NCBI GenBank assembly: GCA_035946955.1
Contig: DASYYE010000437.1
Location: 1-11,850, forward strand
Source: DASYYE01 sp035946955
GTDB lineage: Bacteria > Actinomycetota > Actinomycetes > Streptosporangiales > Streptosporangiaceae
Length of the DNA stretch: 11,850 nt
Reading direction: 5' to 3'
The position numbers and the translations under genes are program-made. Shown in pieces: positions 7,219 through 11,850 of this stretch (the stretch's first letter is position 1; each line of letters starts with the position of its first letter). The notes beneath the pieces were generated by a model. It was not told where the DNA came from and made no database searches. It saw only the letters and a list, made by a program, of their open reading frames with translations.

Positions 7219-7224
7219 GGAGGT
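7219..7224 (+). promoter_or_regulatory. Ribosome binding site deciding the start at 7229
   Basis: GGAGGT sits 4 bases before ATG 7229 and argues against the longer upstream reading from 7133. TATCAT at 7205-7210 looks like a -10, but it would place the transcript start almost on the SD, so it is uncertain. Confidence 0.55.
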
Positions 7225-7228
7225 CGCC

Positions 7229-7519
7229 ATGCCAGCCCCCAACCCCAGTGATCGCACGGCCTGCGCCGCGCTGGAGCAACTCGCCGCCTACCTCGGTCCC
7301 CGCGACTACGCGACCGTTCTCCTCAGCGGGGACGACTGCGCCACCTGCCTGACCGTCACCAGCCGCCCTACCCGGCTGTCCATCGACGTGTACGTGCACG
7401 AGGGCTGGTACTGCTCCGTGCCACCCGCCCAGATTGCCCGCATCACCAACCCAGCCGCAGCCGCCCGTCACATCGCAGCCACCCTCGGCGGCACCACCGC
7501 CGCCACACTCACCCGCTGA
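7229..7519 (+). CDS. Small conserved-type protein divergent from the XRE/DUF397 pair
   Basis: A 96-residue protein starting at ATG 7229, chosen because GGAGGT stands at 7219-7224. The frame is open further upstream to 7133, but that part lacks an SD and overlaps the operator region. The middle reads R-L-S-I-D-V-Y-V-H-E-G-W-Y and the end I-T-N-P-A-A-A-A-R-H-I-A-A-T-L. A D-(I/V)-Y-x-x-x-G-W-Y core followed by D/N-P-A-A-A-A-x-x-I matches, from memory, small unannotated proteins found next to XRE/DUF397 loci in actinomycetes. No signal peptide or membrane segment is seen, and four cysteines are present. The function is unknown; it may be a third member of the module. Confidence 0.7.
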   Translation: MPAPNPSDRTACAALEQLAAYLGPRDYATVLLSGDDCATCLTVTSRPTRLSIDVYVHEGWYCSVPPAQIARITNPAAAARHIAATLGGTTAATLTR

Positions 7520-7562
7520 CCCAGCCCCTGAACCAGCACAAGCCAGGCCCGAGACCGCCCAA

Positions 7563-7751
7563 ATGACAGACCACCACGACGAACCAGCCGCACCCGCCAC
7601 CCGTGAGCCAGGCCGCACCGGACACCGCCCCGCCCGGCCAATCACCGCACTCACAGACCCCACCGTGCTGGCCTTAGTCCTCACCGGCCTGCACCACCTG
7701 CCTGACAACGCACCGCCGCAACAGTTACCGGCTAACACAAACCACCCGTAG
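7563..7751 (+). CDS. Possible 62-residue protein
   Basis: The frame from ATG 7563 encodes a proline-, threonine- and histidine-rich protein with one hydrophobic helix-like stretch (T-D-P-T-V-L-A-L-V-L-T-G-L) near residues 31-43. It begins 43 bases after the 7229 gene on the same strand and its stop codon lies inside a hairpin, both consistent with the last gene of a short operon. There is no clear SD. The composition could also arise from GC-rich non-coding sequence. I do not recognise a family. Confidence 0.35.
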   Translation: MTDHHDEPAAPATREPGRTGHRPARPITALTDPTVLALVLTGLHHLPDNAPPQQLPANTNHP

Positions 7752-7769
7752 GGGCCAGACTCCTACGGG
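7745..7769. terminator. Hairpin at the end of the small-gene operon
   Basis: CCCGTAGG (7745-7752) pairs perfectly with CCTACGGG (7762-7769) across a 9-base loop. The left arm contains the TAG stop of the 62-residue frame. A G run rather than a T run follows. It is a likely terminator for rightward transcription. Confidence 0.55.
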
Positions 7770-7860
7770 GGGGCCGGGTTACGGGAGACGAGCGAGATAC
7801 ATGGGCCAGGCCACCACCGCGTACCCAGCACGCCGCGCCGACGCGACAATGTGCGGCTCA

Positions 7861-7882
7861 GCTGAGACAACAACCTCTCAGC
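7861..7882. terminator. Hairpin at the end of the helicase locus
   Basis: GCTGAGA (7861-7867) and TCTCAGC (7876-7882) form a 7-bp stem with an 8-base loop. The right arm contains the TGA stop (minus strand) of the helicase C-terminal frame, mirroring the hairpin that ends the convergent small-gene operon. CTCAGCTGAG (7857-7866) is an overlapping perfect palindrome. Confidence 0.45.
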
Positions 7883-8609
7883 CGACGGACTCGCTGCGGC
7901 CGGGGCCATGGGACACCGGCCGCATCTGCCAGTTCGGCTCACCAGACACAAGCTCAACGAAATGCATGGTGCCGGGTTGGCCCGCGTTGGTGCCGAACCA
8001 TGACCGCAGCAAGTCGCCAAGGCTGTTGCCCTGATCCCCCGCACGATGAGCGACGTTCAAGGCGATCTTGGCGAAATTGCCGGTGTAGACCACGTCGTTG
8101 GCGACGAACGGCGTCTCGCCTTCCGGCAGTTGCGGGTTGCGGTCGCGGTTGAGCATGAGGATCGGCCGCCCGCTCGCCTGGATCACCTTGAGCCTGAAGG
8201 CCTCCTCCAGCGGACTGCTGACCTTGGCAAATAGGTAGCGGGCGAGCCGGTAGTCGACGAGCTCCTCCACCATGGCGTCGAACGTTTCGCCCATGTCGTT
8301 AGCGACATGGAACGTTGGGAGGAACCTACGGCCGTCGATGCGGAACAAGCCGGTCGAAGTGCCGCGCAACCTGCCACCCCAGGCTGACAGCGGCCAGTTC
8401 AGCCAGTAGTCGCGCCAGGTGTCAGCGGCCACTGCCGCCGGATCAGGCATCTCCCGCGACCTGGTGTCGTTCAGCAGCCGTGGATCCCCCGTGACGATGC
8501 GGTGCGCAGTCCAGGCGATCTCGGCGATGTCCGCGCCGGTACGGAGTGCATTCATCCGCAGCAGTGCCTGAAGCGTCACGAGTTTGTACGACTTGGTGAT
8601 CGGCTCCTT
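7878..8609 (-). CDS. C-terminal domain of the HIT-PLD-helicase, cut off by an in-frame stop
   Basis: This stretch is in the same frame as the helicase ORF and directly follows its TAA, giving 243 more sense codons. It opens K-E-P-I-T-K-S-Y-K-L-V-T-L-Q-A-L-L. From memory, a T-K-S-(Y/F)-K-M-V-x-L-x-A-L-L stretch lies inside the C-terminal domain (DUF3427-like) of related PLD-helicase proteins, not at a protein start. It continues with a helical region and E-E-L-V-D-Y-R-L-A-R-Y-L near residues 164-175 of the GTG-start protein at about 8270-8230, then ends in a Trp-rich tail. If translated separately, the first start would be GTG 8579. The only SD-like sequence (AAGGAG, about 8602-8607) is some 22 bases from it, too far for efficient initiation. 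It is best seen as the detached end of one gene rather than an independent protein. Confidence 0.65.
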   Translation of the reverse strand, partial: KEPITKSYKLVTLQALLRMNALRTGADIAEIAWTAHRIVTGDPRLLNDTRSREMPDPAAVAADTWRDYWLNWPLSAWGGRLRGTSTGLFRIDGRRFLPTFHVANDMGETFDAMVEELVDYRLARYLFAKVSSPLEEAFRLKVIQASGRPILMLNRDRNPQLPEGETPFVANDVVYTGNFAKIALNVAHRAGDQGNSLGDLLRSWFGTNAGQPGTMHFVELVSGEPNWQMRPVSHGPGRSESVG

Positions 8610-10970
8610 TTAGATCCCATCGAGCACATCGGTGTGGCGTCGTACCACCTCTCGTTCCGGTTCAGTCAAGAGGTCCACATCGTCGAGGAACGCGAACCAA
8701 TGCCCATGCTGGGCGCGGGCCGACGAGGGGTTGTACCCGGCTTCGTAGGCTTGGATCGCAGTCGGCCGGTGGCCGCGCTCGTCGGCATAGGAACGGCAGT
8801 AGTCCTCCAGCGCCGAGCGCGCCCCCACTCTGGCGACGGCACGCAGGACGTCGACGAGTTCGACGTCGTAGTTGGCCGAACAGCCCGGTGGGAGGCCGAA
8901 GTTACCGGTCCTCATCGCTCGCAGCACCTTCTCAGTGCTTGCTTTCTGGCCAGTGCCTAGGGTGAGCAGGATCCGCGGCTTGATCAGGAAGCTGCGGTGG
9001 TTGCCGATGAAGTCGATCACCGTCAGGGCGTCTTTGCCATCGCTGCGCCGTAGGCCGCGGCCCAACTGCTGGAGGAATACGACCGGGGACTCGGTCGGGC
9101 GCAGCATCAGGACCGTGTCGATCTCCGGTACGTCGATGCCTTCGTTGAACACGTCCACTGTGCAGATGACCTGCAGTTCACCTGCGCGGAGCTGCTCCAC
9201 CGACCCTGTGCGCGGCGCGCTTGTGGCTCCGCTGTGGACGGCCACTGCCGCGACCCCGTTGCGGCGGAAGAACTCTGCCATGAAGTTGGCATGGCTGACG
9301 CTGACACAGAACGCGATCGTCTGGCCCCCACCCTTGTTACGCCAGACGTCGAGGGCATGCTGAGCGCGGTCTTGCGTTTCCACGGCCTCCGTCAAGGTCG
9401 TGGTGTCGAACTTGCCACTGCGCCAGGGGATCCGCGTGTAGTCAACGTCGTCGGCGATCCCGAAGTAGTGGAACGGGCTCAGATCGCCCTGCTCGATGCC
9501 ATCGGTGAGCGGGCACTCGTACACCAGGTTGTCCGAGCACAGCGCGAGAAGGTCGGCGCCGTCCATGCGGTTGGGGGTAGCGGTGAGGCCCAGCAGGAAT
9601 CCGGGCTGGAAGTGGTCAATCACCCGGCGGTAGCTGGAGGCTTCTGCGTGGTGGAACTCATCGATGACTACATAGTCGAACCGGTCCGGCGCAAAACGAT
9701 CGAGGTTCCTGGCGAGGGCCTGGACGCCCGCGAACACCATCCGGGCATCCGGCCTTTTTTCTCCGCCGTGGTAGAGACCCAAGTCCGCAATGGGTTGGAC
9801 CCGGCGGAACACGTCCAGGGACTGCCGCAGGATCTCCTCACGATGGGCCACGAACAGCACTCGGCGGAACTGCGGCCGGGCAGTGTCGAACGCGGCCAGC
9901 CACGTCTTGCCCAAGCCGGTCGCCATCACGACCAGGCCGCGGCGATAGCCGTCCAGCCGTGTCTGCTCAAGGGCCACCAGCGCGTCCCGCTGTACGGGCC
10001 GCGGGCTGGGCGGCACTGCGGGCGGCTCAGCCACGACGCCCGCGGTGTGTGCTCCGGGCTGCCAGCGCTGACGGTAGTCGGCGAGCAGCCCATGAGTCAG
10101 TGGCTGGCTCCGCTGGTCGGACCAGAGCCGTTCGAAAGCAGTTAGCAGGGGAGCGGCCTGGTCAGTTCCCACCGCCCACTCGATACCTCCCGCGATACCA
10201 GACGCGCTGAGGTTGTTGCTGCCGACGAAGGTCTCCGCCGCCATACCGTCGGCAGACCAGAAGAGGTATGCCTTGGGATGGAAGCTCGTTGCCGGATCCT
10301 GGAATACCCGGGTGGCCATCTCCTCTGGCCGCTGCTCGGCCAGGTCGAGCAACCGGGCCAGGGCGTCTGCGTCGGTGACAGTGAGATAGTCCGTGGTCAG
10401 CACCCTGACCTTGGCCCCGCGGTCCAGCGCGTCCAGCAGACCGCCATGGACCAGTGCAAGCCCAGACTTCATGACGAAGCTGACCAACAGGTCCACGCGG
10501 TCGAACCGCCTATCGCGCAAACACCTCAGCAGGTCGTCACGCAACAACCGGCCCTGTCCGTCGACCAGCGCATGAGGCATCGCTGCGGGCTGCAAGTAGT
10601 TGCCCTTGCCAGGTATGACATGGCGGACGCCGCCGCGAGGGTCTGGCGCGTCACCGCGGTAGCGAGGGATGACATGGACATGCAGATGCCCGATGGTCTG
10701 GCCAGCAGCTATGCCAGAGTTGAATCCGATGTTGTAACCGTCGGGGTGCCGTTCGTCATCGAGTTGGCGCTTGACCAGGTCGACCAGGGCCAGGATGTCG
10801 GCTCGCTCCTTGTCCGTGGCCTCCCACCAGGTGGCGATCACTCGCCGTGGGATGACCAGCGCGTGCCCGGGGCTGACCGGAAAACGGTCCGCAACGACGA
10901 ACCCGGAATCATTCGCCGCGAGCCACTCCGATGCCGGAACCGCCAGGAATGGCGAGTCACCGCTGGACAT
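8610..10970 (-). CDS. HIT - PLD-like nuclease - SF2 DExH helicase fusion
   Basis: Numbered from ATG 10970 (786 residues). A HIT domain at ~1-125 carries the histidine triad HLHVHVI (95-101), typical of nucleotide hydrolases and transferases. A phospholipase-D-like domain at ~150-290 has the half-site HPK (231-233) and GSNNLS (250-255), used in DNA-cutting PLD nucleases. An SF2 helicase core follows: Walker A ATGLGKT (~350-356), DEFH (437-440), LTATPN (462-467), motif V D-V-F-N-E-G-I-D (~606-613) and motif VI QQLGRGLRR (634-642). All key residues are intact. ATG 10970 was chosen because GGGAG lies 5 bases upstream and the HIT fold starts soon after; GTG 11021 is an alternative adding 17 residues. 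The frame ends at TAA 8610-8612, but sensible coding continues directly after it. The role is probably in DNA processing or defence; it is inferred, not known. Confidence 0.88.
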   Translation of the reverse strand: MSSGDSPFLAVPASEWLAANDSGFVVADRFPVSPGHALVIPRRVIATWWEATDKERADILALVDLVKRQLDDERHPDGYNIGFNSGIAAGQTIGHLHVHVIPRYRGDAPDPRGGVRHVIPGKGNYLQPAAMPHALVDGQGRLLRDDLLRCLRDRRFDRVDLLVSFVMKSGLALVHGGLLDALDRGAKVRVLTTDYLTVTDADALARLLDLAEQRPEEMATRVFQDPATSFHPKAYLFWSADGMAAETFVGSNNLSASGIAGGIEWAVGTDQAAPLLTAFERLWSDQRSQPLTHGLLADYRQRWQPGAHTAGVVAEPPAVPPSPRPVQRDALVALEQTRLDGYRRGLVVMATGLGKTWLAAFDTARPQFRRVLFVAHREEILRQSLDVFRRVQPIADLGLYHGGEKRPDARMVFAGVQALARNLDRFAPDRFDYVVIDEFHHAEASSYRRVIDHFQPGFLLGLTATPNRMDGADLLALCSDNLVYECPLTDGIEQGDLSPFHYFGIADDVDYTRIPWRSGKFDTTTLTEAVETQDRAQHALDVWRNKGGGQTIAFCVSVSHANFMAEFFRRNGVAAVAVHSGATSAPRTGSVEQLRAGELQVICTVDVFNEGIDVPEIDTVLMLRPTESPVVFLQQLGRGLRRSDGKDALTVIDFIGNHRSFLIKPRILLTLGTGQKASTEKVLRAMRTGNFGLPPGCSANYDVELVDVLRAVARVGARSALEDYCRSYADERGHRPTAIQAYEAGYNPSSARAQHGHWFAFLDDVDLLTEPEREVVRRHTDVLDGI

Positions 10971-11104
10971 CCGGGCTCCCGTTCCGGTTCGGAGCGGACC
11001 GCTGCTGCACGCCGTCCGCACTGCCTAGACGTTCATACCACGCACCGTGTCACGATGACCTGGAGCGAATCTCCTGCGCAGGGCACCCCGGGGAAAGTCG
11101 TGGT

Positions 11105-11119
11105 GCGCCGGGCCGGCGC
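11105..11119. promoter_or_regulatory. Palindrome in the divergent helicase/SARP region
   Basis: GCGCCGG and CCGGCGC are perfect inverted 7-bp arms around one G. It could be a protein-binding site, but GC-rich palindromes arise easily by chance in this DNA. Confidence 0.25.
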
Positions 11120-11156
11120 CGCTCCAGCGGCTGACCTCCGGGGTCGAAGCAGCGAT

Positions 11157-11170
11157 CGGCTCATGAGCCG
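11157..11170. promoter_or_regulatory. Perfect 14-bp palindrome upstream of the SARP gene
   Basis: CGGCTCATGAGCCG reads identically on both strands and lies 73 bases before the SARP start, in the region shared with the divergent helicase gene. A dimeric regulator site is plausible. TAGGCT (11212-11217) could be a -10 for the SARP gene, but no -35 was found. Confidence 0.35.
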
Positions 11171-11242
11171 GTCAGGCAAGTTCCTACCGGCGCTCATTCC
11201 GTAGCTGGTGCTAGGCTGCTTGGCCTGGGATGAGATGGGGAA

Positions 11243-11850
11243 ATGGCCGCAGAAAGGGTCCGGTTTTCCGTCCTAGGCCCGGTGCGCGCGTGGCGCGGGA
11301 ACGACGAGTTGGGGCTGGGGTGGCCGAAACAGCGTGCCGTCTTGGCGGTGCTTTTACTCAACGCTAACCGGGTCGTGACACGAAACGCGATGATCGACGC
11401 GGTGTGGGGGGATGAGCCGCCCACTAGTGCGGTGAACGTCGTCCATACCTACGTGTCCAGGTTGCGGCAGATCCTCGAACCAGGCCGGGGTCCGCGGCAG
11501 ACCTCGGGGCTGCTAGCGGCCGAGGCATCCGGGTATGTCCTGCGGCTCAGCGATCAGCAGCTCGACCTGGCTGAGTTCGAGATACTCCTTGACCAGGCCC
11601 GGGCCTCTCGCGACACAGACGACCTCGCGGCAGCCGTGCGTGCCTATGCTGCTGCGCTGGCGTTGTGGAACGGGCCGCCGCTGGCCGGCATTCCCGGCCC
11701 ACTGGCCGCCACTGAGCAGGCCCGCATCGAAGAACTGCACGTGGCCGCGATCGAGGACCGTGCCGAGGCCATGCTCGGTCTCGGCGGACACCGTGAGCTA
11801 GTCGGCGAGCTCGCGGCTCTCGCCACCGCGCACCCGCTGCGGGAACGGAC
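11243..11850 (+). CDS. SARP/AfsR-type transcriptional activator, 5' part
   Basis: The frame is open from ATG 11243 to the window edge (202 codons), so the gene is cut by the window. It opens V-R-F-S-V-L-G-P-V-R-A-W-R-G, then W-P-K-Q-R-A-V-L-A-V-L-L-L-N-A-N and D-A-V-W-G-D-E-P-P, the classic OmpR-like winged helix of SARP regulators (~residues 5-95). N-V-V-H-T-Y-V-S-R-L-R forms the recognition region. From about residue 105 the helical BTAD domain begins (L-D-L-A-E-F-E-I-L-L, then A-L-A-L-W-N-G-P-P-L-A). SARPs bind direct repeats and activate secondary-metabolite genes; larger AfsR-like members add ATPase and TPR domains, which would lie beyond the window. GGGG stands just ahead of the ATG as a weak SD. 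It is divergent from the helicase. Confidence 0.92.
   Translation, partial: MAAERVRFSVLGPVRAWRGNDELGLGWPKQRAVLAVLLLNANRVVTRNAMIDAVWGDEPPTSAVNVVHTYVSRLRQILEPGRGPRQTSGLLAAEASGYVLRLSDQQLDLAEFEILLDQARASRDTDDLAAAVRAYAAALALWNGPPLAGIPGPLAATEQARIEELHVAAIEDRAEAMLGLGGHRELVGELAALATAHPLRER

Noticed and set aside
7133..7228. Upstream extension of the 96-residue protein
   Set aside because: It lacks an SD and overlaps the putative operator; GGAGGT marks ATG 7229 as the start.
9234..11204. Two long plus-strand frames (9234-10145, 303 residues; 10278-11204, 308 residues)
   Set aside because: They lie antisense to the helicase, whose catalytic motifs are unmistakable, and their own translations show no motif or fold pattern. 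Long antisense frames are expected in high-GC DNA.
1..11850. tRNA, rRNA, CRISPR array, insertion sequence, integrase or origin
   Set aside because: No cloverleaf, regularly spaced repeats, transposase motif or terminal inverted repeats were seen on either strand by eye; very diverged elements could be missed.

Overview
The window is high-GC actinomycete DNA, probably from Streptomyces or a related filamentous order. The evidence is the strong G/C bias at third codon positions, the GTG starts, a SARP/AfsR-type regulator, and an Scr1-type XRE/DUF5753 gene overlapping a DUF397 gene. No RNA gene, transposase, integrase or CRISPR array is visible. All family names come from motif recognition by eye, not database searches.

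Layout. (1) 86-1171 (+) encodes a secreted protein with six tryptophan-rich, beta-propeller-like repeats, followed by GC-rich hairpins. (2) 1530-3155 (-) encodes a HEAT-repeat protein whose 3' end overlaps a plus-strand frame with coding-like codon use (1448-1678). (3) 3366-4649 (-) encodes a class II (N-terminally autoinhibited) Fic protein with a C-terminal winged helix; its start lies just behind a nested palindrome that looks like an operator. (4) 4839-5812 (+) is an HNH endonuclease gene that changes reading frame once near 5054, as if one C had been lost from a CCC run. (5) 6038-7071 (-) is the DUF397 / XRE-DUF5753 pair, with divergent small genes at 7229-7519 and perhaps 7563-7751 (+). 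(6) 7878-10970 (-) is one long helicase-type frame, HIT - PLD-like nuclease - SF2 DExH helicase - C-terminal domain, cut by a single in-frame TAA at 8610-8612. (7) 11243 to the window end (+) is the start of a SARP/AfsR-type activator.

How the genes may relate. Fic, the HNH nuclease and the HIT-PLD-helicase are all families often found in accessory or defence regions, and the HEAT protein could belong with them. Strand and spacing show no single operon, so a joint system is inference only. The strongest observations are the two single-site lesions, one in the HNH gene and one in the helicase. Each can be repaired by one base and leaves a protein that reads sensibly on both sides. They may be true inactivations, sequencing errors or, less likely, recoding. 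The XRE/DUF397/small-gene locus looks like a separate, intact regulatory module with its own repeated CTACAC sites.
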